Counted from the stretch's first letter, positions 1 through 7,942 are shown. The stretch: 13,918 nt of DNA from Dehalococcoidia bacterium (GCA_016783225.1 JADHWZ010000035.1:1-13918), one strand, 5' to 3'. Numbers and translations are program-made. The notes: generated by a model not told the origin, from the sequence alone.

Positions 1-92
1 GCGGACACAGTATGCTGTGCATTGAGGCCCCTGTGGGTGGAGTTCTTTCGAGCCTGCTTTGCGCCCTCTGGCACGACACAAACCAGCATGAA

Positions 93-102
93 AGGAGAGT
101 TC
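93..102 (+). promoter_or_regulatory. Ribosome binding site fixing the crotonase start
   Basis: AGGAGAG-type Shine-Dalgarno sequence directly in front of the ATG at 103. It supports this start over the upstream in-frame TTG at 22 and the ATG at 88. Confidence 0.7.
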
Positions 103-966
103 ATGGAATATACACAGATCAAATGCGAAATATCCGATAGGATCTTGACTATTACGCTTAATAGACCGGAGAGGTTAAATGCGTATACGCATACCATGTG
201 TAATGAACTCATCGACGCTTTCGCCAGGGCTGACGACGATGACGAGGTGAGAGTCGTGATTGTAACAGGCGCCGGTCGAGCCTTCTGTGCCGGGGCCGAT
301 TTGAGTCCTGATGACCCAGCCTCAAGGCGACGTCCGGGAGAACCCGTCGACGACATTGAGGAGTATAGGGACCTGGCCGGGCGTCTCACTTTGCCGCTCT
401 ACGACCTGAAAAAGCCTGTAATCGCTGCCATTAACGGACCGGCAGCGGGCGTCGGAATCACGATGACGCTGGCAATGGATGTCCGGCTGGCATCCGAGAA
501 TGCCAGGATGGGATTTGTGTTCACCAGACGTGGCATTGTCACCGAAGGAGCCAGCAACTGGTTCTTGCCTCGCATTGTGGGTATGGGCAAAGCCGCGGAG
601 TGGATACTCACCGGAAGAGTGTTCGCGGCGCAGGAAGCGCTCGCTCACGGATTGGTCACCGAAGTCCTGGCCCCGGACGCATTGATTCCTCGGGCACGTG
701 AGATCGCCCTGGAAATCGCGCAGAATACTTCCGCGGTAGCTGTTGCTCTTTGCCGTCAGCTCCTTTGGAAGATGGTGGGCGTTGACCATCCCATGGAAGC
801 CCACAAAATTGAGGCAAAAGCGCTCGAATGGGCTTTTCAGCAGGCAGATGCACAAGAAGGCATAGTGTCATTTCTCGAAAAGAGACCAGCAAGATTCCCA
901 ATGAAACCCAGTACTGATATGCCCGACTTCTATCCCTGGTGGACTGAGAGGCCTTTTACGTGGTAA
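103..966 (+). CDS. Enoyl-CoA hydratase/isomerase (crotonase) family protein
   Basis: A 287-residue crotonase-fold protein, likely a cytoplasmic enzyme acting on an acyl-CoA thioester (hydration, isomerisation or similar). Family marks: NRPERLNA at residues 20-27, the oxyanion-hole stretch FCAGADL (61-67), KKPVIAAINGPAAGVG (103-118), and a C-terminal helical region. The start is the ATG at 103 because GGAG of AAAGGAGAG lies just upstream; the frame stays open to a TTG at 22, but that extension has no crotonase similarity. The two catalytic glutamates of classical enoyl-CoA hydratase (rat E144 and E164) align by eye with T120 and F140. A glutamate is present instead at E148 in RRGIVTEGAS-WFLPR, a pattern I recall from a known crotonase subfamily. 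The exact substrate cannot be told. It converges on dnaE and shows no operon partner inside the window. Confidence 0.9.
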   Translation: MEYTQIKCEISDRILTITLNRPERLNAYTHTMCNELIDAFARADDDDEVRVVIVTGAGRAFCAGADLSPDDPASRRRPGEPVDDIEEYRDLAGRLTLPLYDLKKPVIAAINGPAAGVGITMTLAMDVRLASENARMGFVFTRRGIVTEGASNWFLPRIVGMGKAAEWILTGRVFAAQEALAHGLVTEVLAPDALIPRAREIALEIAQNTSAVAVALCRQLLWKMVGVDHPMEAHKIEAKALEWAFQQADAQEGIVSFLEKRPARFPMKPSTDMPDFYPWWTERPFTW

Positions 967-1091
967 TCGCTGTGTCTCCGGAGGCAAATGATACTTCCGA
1001 ATCCCCCGTCCAATTCGTTGCACCTATGTGATATGTGATCACCGGAATCTCATTGCGCCCGACGCACAGTCATATGAGGTGGTGTGACAGC

Positions 1092-4000
1092 CTACCCAAC
1101 CTCTTCCACTCTGAGGGTATTGGCCCCTAGTACGCTATTCAAATCCTGTGCCAATTCGGGGCAGTAGTTTGTTCTGTTTGGTAGTGCCAACCTAACCGTC
1201 TTCTCACCGGCAACTATCGTCAGTTGGACGGTGTCTTCTCCCGAGTACCTGGCGAGGACTTCTCTTACCCGGTGGAGCCGGGTTACACCCTCCTCGTCCC
1301 CATCGCTTTCATCAATGGTGATTACTATTTGGCGTGGTGAGGGAGGCTGAGTGGTCGGCTCGATTTCTCCGGTTTCGTCACCGCCGGGCTGATACTGACG
1401 CACCCGGTAGCAATTAATGCTTACTCGCTCATCTCTTAGCTTCACTGCACCTTCAACCAAGAGGATTGCACCTTCTTGCCACAGCTCCTTAGTCTGGCCA
1501 TATACCTCCGGCCAGGAAGTAACCTCGATGCTGCCGTCGAGGTCTTCCAGAGTTGCAATGAGAAAGGGTCGACTATCTCGGGTATAGAGTTGTCGCGTGG
1601 CGACTATCATTCCAGCGACTATAACCTTTTCACCAACCATTTCGCCGTTGATTTGCCCACAGAGGGCAGTAGTGGCGTTTGCCAACTTGGGAGCTACCGA
1701 AGCAAGAGGATGTTCGGAGAAATAGACGCCTAATAGTTCTCTCTCCCAGTCCAGTCTGTCTTTGAGAGATAGGTCGACCCTCTCCAGATTCAAGTCAGGG
1801 AGTGGCGTGGCGACAGTCTCGCCCCAGAGGTCAAACATACTGGCTTGTCCTGATTCCCTTAGTTGGTGCTCCCGCTGAGCCAGGGATATGATTCTGTCAA
1901 TGGCAGGGAGGAGTACCTCGCGACGGGCAAGACAATCTAAAGCGCCAGCTTTGATTAGGCTTTCCACCACTTTCTTGTTAATACTGCGCAACTCGGCACG
2001 TCGGCAGAAGTCTTCGACAGACTTGAAAATACCTCCCTCTTGGCGGGCTAATATGATAGGCTCGACAGCTGCATGTCCAACATTCTTAATGGCTGTTAGG
2101 CTGAAGCGGATGGCTGCCTTATCATCTTGCCTCTCGATTGCAAAGCTCGCCTCGCTCCTGTTAACGTCAGGCGGCAGCACTGGAATGCCCAGGCGACGGC
2201 TTTCGATAATGCCTGAGGTCAGTCTTTCTGAATGGTCAGCATAAGTGTTTAGGAAGGCGGTCATATACTCGACAGGGTAGTTAGCTTTCAGGTAGGCGGT
2301 TTGGTAGGCGATGAGGGCGTAGCTTACGCTGTGAGCTTTATTGAAGGCGTAGCCAGCGAAGGGTTCGATCAGTGCGAAGATCTCGGCCGCCAGGTCGGCA
2401 GATATTCCTTTCTGTTTGGCACCATTCATGAAATTCTGCCGCTCTTTCTTCATAACCTGCGGTATTTTCTTCCCCATGGCTTTGCGGAAAACGTCGGCTT
2501 GCCCCAAGCTGTACCCAGCCAAGGCCTGAACAATAAGGAGTACCTGGTCCTGATAGACAATGACTCCGTAAGTCTCCTCCAGGATTTCCTGGACGGTGGG
2601 ATGAGGATAGCGTATGGGCTCAAGTCCAAGCTTTGCCCTGATGAATGTAGGTATATGCTCCATCGGGCCAGGGCGGTACAGAGCTACCATGGCTGCTATA
2701 TCATTAAACGTGGTAGGCTTAAGCTCAGTTATGTAGCGGCGCATGCCACTGCCTTCCAATTGGAAGATGCCGCTGGTTTCTCCGGAGGCGAGTAACGCAA
2801 AGGTTGCCGGGTCATCCGGCGGAAGGTGCTGTAAATCTATGGAGATGTTAAGGTCTTTGGCGATGGTTTCTCTGGCTTTGGCCAGGAGAGTGAGGTTAGC
2901 CAGCCCAAGGAAATCCAGCTTGAGCAGTCCAAGGCGAGCAACGCTGTCCATGGAGAACTGGGTCATGTTTGTGCCCTGTTGATTATCTTTGCTGGCGCGT
3001 TGCAGTGGTAGATGCTCAGTCAGAGGATCGCTGGATATGACTACTCCAGCGGCATGTGTACTAGCGTGGCGAGCTGTTCCCTCCAGCCTCTTGGCAGTCC
3101 CGATTAAGTTTCGCACTGCGTTATCTTCATCGCAGATGCTGTGAAGCTCCTTGTTCTCGGCCAAGGCCTGGTCGAGTGTTATGTTTGGTCTGGCTGGAAC
3201 CAACCGGGCTACTCTGTCAACCTCACTGTAGGGCATACCCAGGGCTCTGCCTAGATCTCTAATAGCGGCTCTGGCGCCCAGAGTGCCAAAGGTGATGATC
3301 TGGGCTACGTGGTCAGAGCCATATTTCTGGGTTACGTAGGCTATCATCTCGTCACGGCGGTCATCTTGGAAGTCGAGATCGATGTCCGGTAGCTCACGCC
3401 GTTCTACATTTAGGAAGCGTTCGAAAACTAGCCTATTGGCCAGTGGGTCGAGGTTGGTTATGCCAAGGCAGTAGAGAGCGAGGCTAGCGGCAGCGCTGCC
3501 GCGAATGCCGAAGAGAATGTCTTGTTCTCTGGCGTAGGAAATAAGGTCCCAGACAACAAGGAAATAGTCAGCAAACCGTGTCTTGCGAATAACCTCTAGT
3601 TCATAAGTCAGCCGCTCCTCAATTTGCGGCGTGGTCGATGGATAGCGTTGCTTCAATCCTTGCCAGCAAAGCTCAGCCAGATAACCATCGGCTGTTTTGC
3701 CTGGTGGTAACTCTACCTGCGGCAGATGAAGTTCACCAAACCTGAACTGCAATTGGCACATATCGGCAATTGCCTGGGTGTTCTCAAGCGCTTGGGGTAG
3801 GTCGGCGAAGAGATCCGCCATTTCCTCAGGGCTTTTGAGGTAGAAGAAATCGCCGGCCATCTTTAGCCTTTTCTCGTCGTAAATTGAGGTGTTGGTTTGA
3901 ATGCAGAGAAGCAGTTCCTGAATGGAGGCGTCTGCTTTATTAATGTAGTGGACATCAGTGGTAGCCACCATGGGGATGTTCAGCTTGTGAGAAAGAGAGA

Positions 4001-4556
4001 GCAGGCCTTCGTTGATGTGGTCAAGTTCGGGGATGGGGTGTCTCTGGATTTCCAGATAGTAATCCCCGAAGACTTCCCTATACCAGCGCGCTGCCGCAGT
4101 AGCGTCTTCAAGGCGACCCTGCAAGATTAGGCGAGGCAGTTCCCCATGTGCACAGCCAGATAGAGCCACAAGGCCTTCGTGGTAATCCGCCAGGAGTTCC
4201 TTATCTACTCGTGGCTTATAGTAGAAGCCTTCGAGATGTGCTTTGGTGACTAACTGGACCAGGTTAAGGTAGCCTTGTCGGTTTTTAGCGAGCAAGGTTA
4301 AGTGGTACGGGTTCTTGTCACTGGCATCCCGACTCTGGCGATTTGTTTGCGCCAAATAGATTTCGCAGCCAACAAGCGGCTTGATGCCCGCGCTCTTCGC
4401 CGCGGTGTAGAAATCGATGACACCGTGCATGCTACCATGGTCGGTGATTGCCAGGCTGTTCATGCCGAGGTCTTTGGCTTTGGAAATAAGGTCGGGAATG
4501 CGGCATAAGCCGTCAAGCAAGCTATACTCGGTGTGAACATGAAGGTGGGTAAACAT
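1092..4556 (-). CDS. dnaE: DNA polymerase III alpha subunit, DnaE type
   Basis: Replicative C-family DNA polymerase, 1154 residues, close to the usual DnaE length. Order of domains: N-terminal PHP domain (about 1-270), polymerase core with palm aspartates D391 and D393 in LPDIDLDF and D548 in LLKLDFLGL, fingers and tandem HhH region, an internal clamp-binding motif QASMFDL (904-910), and an OB fold (about 975-1055). There is a short acidic C-terminal extension. All nine PHP metal-ligand positions known from active PHP polymerases appear kept: H6, H8, D15, H40, E65, H85, C135, D201 and H203. The frame can begin at a TTG at 4586, but that codon sits in a strong -10 element, so the ATG at 4556, which opens directly on the PHP motif, is chosen. 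No clear Shine-Dalgarno precedes it. It is transcribed away from the neighbouring membrane-protein gene. Confidence 0.97.
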   Translation of the reverse strand: MFTHLHVHTEYSLLDGLCRIPDLISKAKDLGMNSLAITDHGSMHGVIDFYTAAKSAGIKPLVGCEIYLAQTNRQSRDASDKNPYHLTLLAKNRQGYLNLVQLVTKAHLEGFYYKPRVDKELLADYHEGLVALSGCAHGELPRLILQGRLEDATAAARWYREVFGDYYLEIQRHPIPELDHINEGLLSLSHKLNIPMVATTDVHYINKADASIQELLLCIQTNTSIYDEKRLKMAGDFFYLKSPEEMADLFADLPQALENTQAIADMCQLQFRFGELHLPQVELPPGKTADGYLAELCWQGLKQRYPSTTPQIEERLTYELEVIRKTRFADYFLVVWDLISYAREQDILFGIRGSAAASLALYCLGITNLDPLANRLVFERFLNVERRELPDIDLDFQDDRRDEMIAYVTQKYGSDHVAQIITFGTLGARAAIRDLGRALGMPYSEVDRVARLVPARPNITLDQALAENKELHSICDEDNAVRNLIGTAKRLEGTARHASTHAAGVVISSDPLTEHLPLQRASKDNQQGTNMTQFSMDSVARLGLLKLDFLGLANLTLLAKARETIAKDLNISIDLQHLPPDDPATFALLASGETSGIFQLEGSGMRRYITELKPTTFNDIAAMVALYRPGPMEHIPTFIRAKLGLEPIRYPHPTVQEILEETYGVIVYQDQVLLIVQALAGYSLGQADVFRKAMGKKIPQVMKKERQNFMNGAKQKGISADLAAEIFALIEPFAGYAFNKAHSVSYALIAYQTAYLKANYPVEYMTAFLNTYADHSERLTSGIIESRRLGIPVLPPDVNRSEASFAIERQDDKAAIRFSLTAIKNVGHAAVEPIILARQEGGIFKSVEDFCRRAELRSINKKVVESLIKAGALDCLARREVLLPAIDRIISLAQREHQLRESGQASMFDLWGETVATPLPDLNLERVDLSLKDRLDWERELLGVYFSEHPLASVAPKLANATTALCGQINGEMVGEKVIVAGMIVATRQLYTRDSRPFLIATLEDLDGSIEVTSWPEVYGQTKELWQEGAILLVEGAVKLRDERVSINCYRVRQYQPGGDETGEIEPTTQPPSPRQIVITIDESDGDEEGVTRLHRVREVLARYSGEDTVQLTIVAGEKTVRLALPNRTNYCPELAQDLNSVLGANTLRVEEVG

Positions 4557-4585
4557 TGGGCTTGTTCTGGCTGGGCTTGTCTTCA

Positions 4586-4594
4586 ATTATAGCA
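4586..4594 (-). promoter_or_regulatory. Extended -10 promoter for dnaE
   Basis: On the minus strand the sequence reads TGCTATAAT: a perfect TATAAT (4586-4591) preceded by the TGn extension (4592-4594). No good -35 hexamer sits 16-18 bases upstream, as is usual for extended -10 promoters. Predicted transcription would start near 4579, giving a leader of about 22 bases to the ATG at 4556. Confidence 0.65.
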
Positions 4595-4644
4595 TAAAGG
4601 ATCGGGAGGACATGGTTGGGGCTTGGGAAGGATTTGAAAAAAAG

Positions 4645-4674
4645 TTGACAGCCGGAAGGCCCGCCGACTATTAT
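4645..4674 (+). promoter_or_regulatory. Promoter for the Lit-family gene
   Basis: TTGACA (4645-4650), 18-base spacer, TATTAT (4669-4674). Transcription would begin near 4681, just before the ATG at 4699, which rules out the longer frame starting at 4612. It lies back to back with the dnaE promoter. Confidence 0.75.
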
Positions 4675-4698
4675 CTGTTTTGCCTCTATAGGACTGAA

Positions 4699-5427
4699 AT
4701 GAACATTGGTCGAGCTGTTGCATTCTGGCTTATTGCATGTTGCCTGCCCCTGTTGATGATAGCCGCTAGTCTTGGCTGGGCAGTCAATGAAACCAGGCTT
4801 TATGAGTATGGCTTTGACGAATATCAAATTGGCCGGGTAACGGGCATAGATGAGCTGGAGCTGGAAAGGATAGCCCGGCACTTGATCGACTATTTCAATC
4901 TAAGGGTGGACTCAGCTCAGGTGAGGGCCGTTAAGGGAGGGGAGGAGTTCAACCTGTTCAATGAGCGGGAGCTAGTGCATCTTCAGGATGTAAGAGATTT
5001 GATTCAGTTGGACTATTGGGTTCAGAGGGGGTCTCTTGCGCTTGTCGTCGTGTGTGCCCTCGTGCTGTTACTGTGGTTGAAGGATAGGTGGCGGACTCTC
5101 ATCAAAGGTCTATTCTGGGGAAGCTTGGCTACGTTGGGTTTGGTGGTTGCCTTGGGGCTTTGGGCTGTATTTGGGTTTGAGCAGCTGTTTCTTCTTTTCC
5201 ATTTGGCCAGCTTCTCTAACGAATACTGGATGCTTGACCCGGCTCGAGATTATCTAATCATGTTGTTTCCCGGATCATTCTTCTATGATGCAGCTCTGTT
5301 TGTCTTTGTGGCAGTGTTGGCGGAAGCACTGCTTGTTGCTGGTGTTGCCTTTGGCATCTTGAAGTCGAAGAGCGAGGGCATTGGATTCGGGCGCAGGGTG
5401 ACTAATTGTGGTACTCGAAGTAGGTGA
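4699..5427 (+). CDS. DUF1461/TIGR01906 integral membrane protein, Lit-like (lipoprotein transacylase family)
   Basis: A 242-residue membrane protein with four hydrophobic segments: about 7-27, 111-127, 136-160 and 196-220. A polar extracytoplasmic-type region follows the first segment. It carries the two signature blocks I associate with DUF1461: FNERELVHLQDVR (87-99, with H94) and FHLASFSNEYWMLDP (167-181, with H168). Members characterised in Bacillus and Enterococcus are Lit enzymes, which move an acyl chain within a lipoprotein N-terminus to make the lyso form, using two conserved histidines; H94 and H168 are the likely counterparts. Acyl transfer here is inferred from family, not shown. 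The start at 4699 is preceded by AGGA and lies just downstream of a TTGACA/TATTAT promoter. It ends 29 bases from the convergent FmdB-type gene. Weaker alternative: a DUF1461 protein with another role. Confidence 0.75.
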   Translation: MNIGRAVAFWLIACCLPLLMIAASLGWAVNETRLYEYGFDEYQIGRVTGIDELELERIARHLIDYFNLRVDSAQVRAVKGGEEFNLFNERELVHLQDVRDLIQLDYWVQRGSLALVVVCALVLLLWLKDRWRTLIKGLFWGSLATLGLVVALGLWAVFGFEQLFLLFHLASFSNEYWMLDPARDYLIMLFPGSFFYDAALFVFVAVLAEALLVAGVAFGILKSKSEGIGFGRRVTNCGTRSR

Positions 5428-5456
5428 TGAGTTGATACTCAGGAGCGTCCAGCGGT

Positions 5457-5693
5457 CTATATGTGACAACTGTCGCAACTGGTGGCGGCGCAGCTAGAGC
5501 ATGAGCTGGCTGTGCCGGCTATCGGGGTGGATTCTCCGTTGTTACCTTTGGAAAAGGAAGCGAATTGAGAGAAGAGCCGCCTGGCGGGGTGCTTGCACTG
5601 AGGGCAGGAAGGATCTTCATCAGCTCTGTTTATGGATTGCAATAGCTCAAACCTGTAACCGCACCCGAGACAGAAGTATTCATAAATAGGCAC
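5457..5693 (-). CDS. FmdB-family zinc-ribbon protein
   Basis: Small cytoplasmic protein of 78 residues with the FmdB/CxxC regulatory-protein pattern: start MPIYEYFCLGCG, then CPQC, giving four zinc-ligand cysteines C8, C11, C30 and C33, followed by RRLFSQF. The tail is unusual: C65, C68, C73 and C76 form two further CxxC pairs in a Ser/Ala-rich end, which could bind a second metal. The family was named for a putative regulator of formamidase, but its function is not established. Start is GTG at 5693, preceded by AGGAG (5701-5705 on this strand) with a 7-base spacer. It has its own promoter and is divergent from nadE. Confidence 0.85.
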   Translation of the reverse strand: MPIYEYFCLGCGYRFELLQSINRADEDPSCPQCKHPARRLFSQFASFSKGNNGESTPIAGTASSCSSCAATSCDSCHI

Positions 5694-5713
5694 GTTATTG
5701 CTCCTGCTAGGTA

Positions 5714-5742
5714 ACTTTAGCTGATAGCCACTGCTAAGTCAA
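5714..5742 (-). promoter_or_regulatory. Promoter for the FmdB-type gene
   Basis: On the minus strand, TTGACT (5737-5742), 17-base spacer, TAAAGT (5714-5719). The predicted start near 5707 leaves a very short leader of about 14 bases that contains the AGGAG. Confidence 0.6.
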
Positions 5743-5771
5743 ATCCTCTCACTATCTTCTGAGGCATCGCT

Positions 5772-5800
5772 TTGAATGTCGTATCAGTGACTAGTATAAT
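5772..5800 (+). promoter_or_regulatory. Promoter for nadE
   Basis: TTGAAT (5772-5777), 17-base spacer, perfect TATAAT (5795-5800). The predicted start near 5807 is about 36 bases before the TTG start codon. Confidence 0.75.
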
Positions 5801-5842
5801 ACCTCAGATTGAATTTGGCGTAAGTGAGGGGGTGGAGCAGAG

Positions 5843-6571
5843 TTGTCGATCGAGAAAGTAGCTGAGAAGCTTACCTCGTGGATTGGCGAGACGGTCTCAT
5901 CAGCGGGGGGTAAGGGGGTAGTACTCGGGTTGAGCGGCGGAATCGACTCTTCTGTGGCTGCTGTTTTGTGTCAGCGGGCTCTTCCTGAGGCTACCTTAGG
6001 CGTTATCATCCCTTGCTACAGTGATAGGGTTGATAGGGAGCACGCTGAGCTTGTAGCCGCCAGCTTTAGGATATCCGTAGAGGTCGTTGTTCTCGATGAG
6101 GCCTTTGATGCTTTGGTCAAGGCCTTGTCAAGCAGGGACTACACTTTGGCCACAAAAGAACTGGCGGAAGCCAACATCAAGCCGAGGCTGCGAATGGTGG
6201 CCCTCTATTACTTCGCCAACCGTCTCAATTACCTGGTGGTCGGCGCTGGCAACAGGAGCGAGCTGTCCGTCGGTTACTTTACCAAGTATGGGGATGGGGG
6301 CGTGGACCTGTTGCCTCTAGGCAACCTGCTGAAAAGCCAGGTGCGCGACTTGGCTATGTATTTGAAGATCCCTCGTGAAATCATTGATAAGCCGCCTTCA
6401 GCAGGTTTGTGGGCTGGGCAGACAGATGAGGCAGAGCTGGAACTGACTTACAGGGAGCTCGACAATTACCTGGCTACGGGTGATGGCGGTGGGGAGGTCA
6501 AGGAAAAGATTGATTCCATGACAAATAGGAGCAGCCATAAACGTCGTACGCCACCCGCCCCCTTGCTATAG
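5843..6571 (+). CDS. nadE: Ammonia-dependent NAD synthetase
   Basis: Last step of NAD biosynthesis: amidates nicotinate adenine dinucleotide to NAD using ATP, in the cytoplasm. The 242-residue protein has only the synthetase domain and no N-terminal glutaminase (CN-hydrolase) domain, so free ammonia is the expected nitrogen source. It shows the PP-loop SGGIDSS (31-37), the ANIKPRLRM block (110-118), the NAD-synthetase signature VVGAGNRSELSVGYFTKYGD (132-151), and a C-terminal SSHKRRTPP end typical of the family. Start is TTG at 5843, chosen because GGAG lies 5 bases upstream and the reading opens on a normal family N-terminus. It is followed after 78 bases by recA, which has its own promoter. 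Confidence 0.95.
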   Translation: MSIEKVAEKLTSWIGETVSSAGGKGVVLGLSGGIDSSVAAVLCQRALPEATLGVIIPCYSDRVDREHAELVAASFRISVEVVVLDEAFDALVKALSSRDYTLATKELAEANIKPRLRMVALYYFANRLNYLVVGAGNRSELSVGYFTKYGDGGVDLLPLGNLLKSQVRDLAMYLKIPREIIDKPPSAGLWAGQTDEAELELTYRELDNYLATGDGGGEVKEKIDSMTNRSSHKRRTPPAPLL

Positions 6572-6593
6572 ATCGGTAGCTCTTAAACGTGGG

Positions 6594-6622
6594 TTGTGTT
6601 GGCATATCGCCTGTGCTATGAT
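6594..6622 (+). promoter_or_regulatory. Promoter for recA
   Basis: TTGTGT (6594-6599), 17-base spacer ending in TGC, then TATGAT (6617-6622), so the -10 is of the extended type. I see no sequence matching the known GAAC-N4-GTTC type SOS box around it. Confidence 0.6.
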
Positions 6623-6649
6623 GCCTCTAGTAGCTACAGGAGGGAGGAG

Positions 6650-7642
6650 ATGACCACAGAGAGGGAAAAAGCACTGGAGCTGGCAGTAACTCATATTGAA
6701 AAACAGTTCGGCGAGGGCGCGATCATGAGGCTGGGCGACCTGTCGGCGAAGCTGGTTGTGGAGGCTATCCCTACGGGTTCACTGAGTTTGGACTTAGGTC
6801 TGGGAATAGGCGGTATTCCGCGAGGCCGGGTTACCGAGATTTTTGGTGCTGAAGCTTCAGGGAAGACTACTCTTGGCCAGCATATAATTGCCGAGGCTCA
6901 GAAACTTGGCGGTATTGCCGTCTATATAGATGCTGAGCACGCTCTCGATCCTGCCTATGCAGGCAGGTGTGGGGTGAAAGTTGAAGATTTGCGCATCTCG
7001 CAACCTGATAACGGTGAGGAGGCTTTGGAGATTACCGAGGCTCTCGTGAGAAGTGGAGCTGTTGACGTAATAGTCATTGATAGCGTAGCTGCTTTGGTGC
7101 CTCGGGCTGAGATCGAGGGAGAGATGGGGGATACGCATGTTGGCTTACAGGCGCGATTGATGTCTCAGGCATTAAGGAAATTAGTAGCGGCAATCGGCAA
7201 GTCACGTACTGCTGTGGTCTTCGTTAACCAGCTGCGAGAAAAGGTGGGCATCATATTCGGTAGTCCTGAGGTTACTCCTGGCGGGAGAGCCTTGAAGTTC
7301 TATAGTTCGGTGAGGATAGATCTGAGAAAGGCCGATATTATCAAGCGTGGCTCCGAAGTCGTAGGCACCCGGGTCAGAGCCAGGGTGGTCAAGAACAAAA
7401 TGGCGGCGCCATTTCGCACCGCTGAATTTGACATAATGTTTGGCCGTGGCATAAGCAAGGAAGGTGACCTTATCGATTTAGGTACCGGCTTGGGGACAAT
7501 AAAGAGGACCGGGACTTTCTTTACTTTCGGTGACATCAAACTGGGCCAAGGGCGGGAGAATGCCAAAGACTACCTAGTGGACCACCCTGAGGTGGCACTG
7601 GAGATCGAGCGTGAGATAAGGGCCTCAGCGCTGTCTGTGTGA
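6650..7642 (+). CDS. recA: Recombinase RecA
   Basis: ATP-dependent strand-exchange protein for homologous recombination and SOS signalling. 330 residues, slightly short of the common 340-355. Walker A is GAEASGKT (66-73), Walker B lies in [10 protein letters not shown] (140-149), followed by the RecA signature region around ALKFYSSVR (214-222). Differences from the common consensus: loop L2 reads [12 protein letters not shown] (204-215) and the usual APPF is AAPF (252-255). The C-terminus stops soon after the folded domain and lacks the acidic tail seen in E. coli RecA. The ATG at 6650 has AGGAGG six bases upstream and gives a normal N-terminus; the in-frame GTG at 6596 lies inside the promoter. 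recX follows after a 433-base gap. Confidence 0.97.
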   Translation: MTTEREKALELAVTHIEKQFGEGAIMRLGDLSAKLVVEAIPTGSLSLDLGLGIGGIPRGRVTEIFGAEASGKTTLGQHIIAEAQKLGGIAVYIDAEHALDPAYAGRCGVKVEDLRISQPDNGEEALEITEALVRSGAVDVIVIDSVAALVPRAEIEGEMGDTHVGLQARLMSQALRKLVAAIGKSRTAVVFVNQLREKVGIIFGSPEVTPGGRALKFYSSVRIDLRKADIIKRGSEVVGTRVRARVVKNKMAAPFRTAEFDIMFGRGISKEGDLIDLGTGLGTIKRTGTFFTFGDIKLGQGRENAKDYLVDHPEVALEIEREIRASALSV

Positions 7643-7786
7643 AAAAGGGGTGCTGAACGTTGATCTGTGAGCCCGGGTTCGGAGAGTTCATTTCCAGACG
7701 ATTTTTTGGATTACAGCACATTGGCGCTGTTTCATCGAGTGCCATCGCGTCGTTCAGGACAAGTCTCACATAGATGTCTCCTTGCC

Positions 7787-7792
7787 ATTGAC
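7787..7792. repeat. Target-site duplication, left copy
   Basis: ATTGAC directly abutting the left inverted repeat; identical to 7937-7942. Confidence 0.75.
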
Positions 7793-7936
7793 GAGGCTGT
7801 TTAATTTTGTTTTTAGCTTCATTTTCCGCCGCCTTCGGAAGCCTTTATCGCCAACTTTTGGTCGGTTTCGCAGGTCTTTTAGCTTCGTTATCACCCTGAA
7901 ACCGCCGAAAACCCCCCTTCATTTTTGAACAGCCTC
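7793..7936. mobile_element. MITE-like non-autonomous element, 144 bp
   Basis: The ends are GAGGCTGTTTAA (7793-7804) and TTGAACAGCCTC (7925-7936), inverted repeats matching at 11 of 12 positions. Both sides are flanked by the hexamer ATTGAC (7787-7792 and 7937-7942), as expected for a target-site duplication. Inside, the 10-mer TTTTAGCTTC occurs twice (7811-7820 and 7877-7886), and 7856-7874 pairs imperfectly with 7895-7911. There is no open reading frame of note, so a transposase would have to act in trans. The parent insertion-sequence family is unknown to me. Confidence 0.8.
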
Positions 7937-7942
7937 ATTGAC
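7937..7942. repeat. Target-site duplication, right copy
   Basis: ATTGAC directly abutting the right inverted repeat; identical to 7787-7792. The following A makes a TTGACA (7938-7943), but no -10 sits at the right distance. Confidence 0.75.

Noticed and set aside
322..855. Minus-strand frame of 177 codons over the crotonase gene
   Set aside because: Shadow of a well-supported coding frame, with no domain and no ribosome binding site.
976..1045. Palindromes CTCCGGAG and GTGATCAC between the crotonase gene and dnaE
   Set aside because: Short palindromes without a T-run or matching promoter; likely chance.
4522..4881. Minus-strand frame of 119 codons across the dnaE/Lit promoter region
   Set aside because: It overlaps two genes and both promoters and shows no recognisable domain.
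6572..6649. SOS (LexA) box before recA
   Set aside because: No sequence matching the GAAC-N4-GTTC or CTGT-N8-ACAG types is present; another lineage-specific box cannot be excluded.
7653..7680. Possible terminator hairpin after recA (CTGAAC with GTTCGG)
   Set aside because: The stem includes a wobble pair, the loop is 18 bases long and no T-run follows directly.
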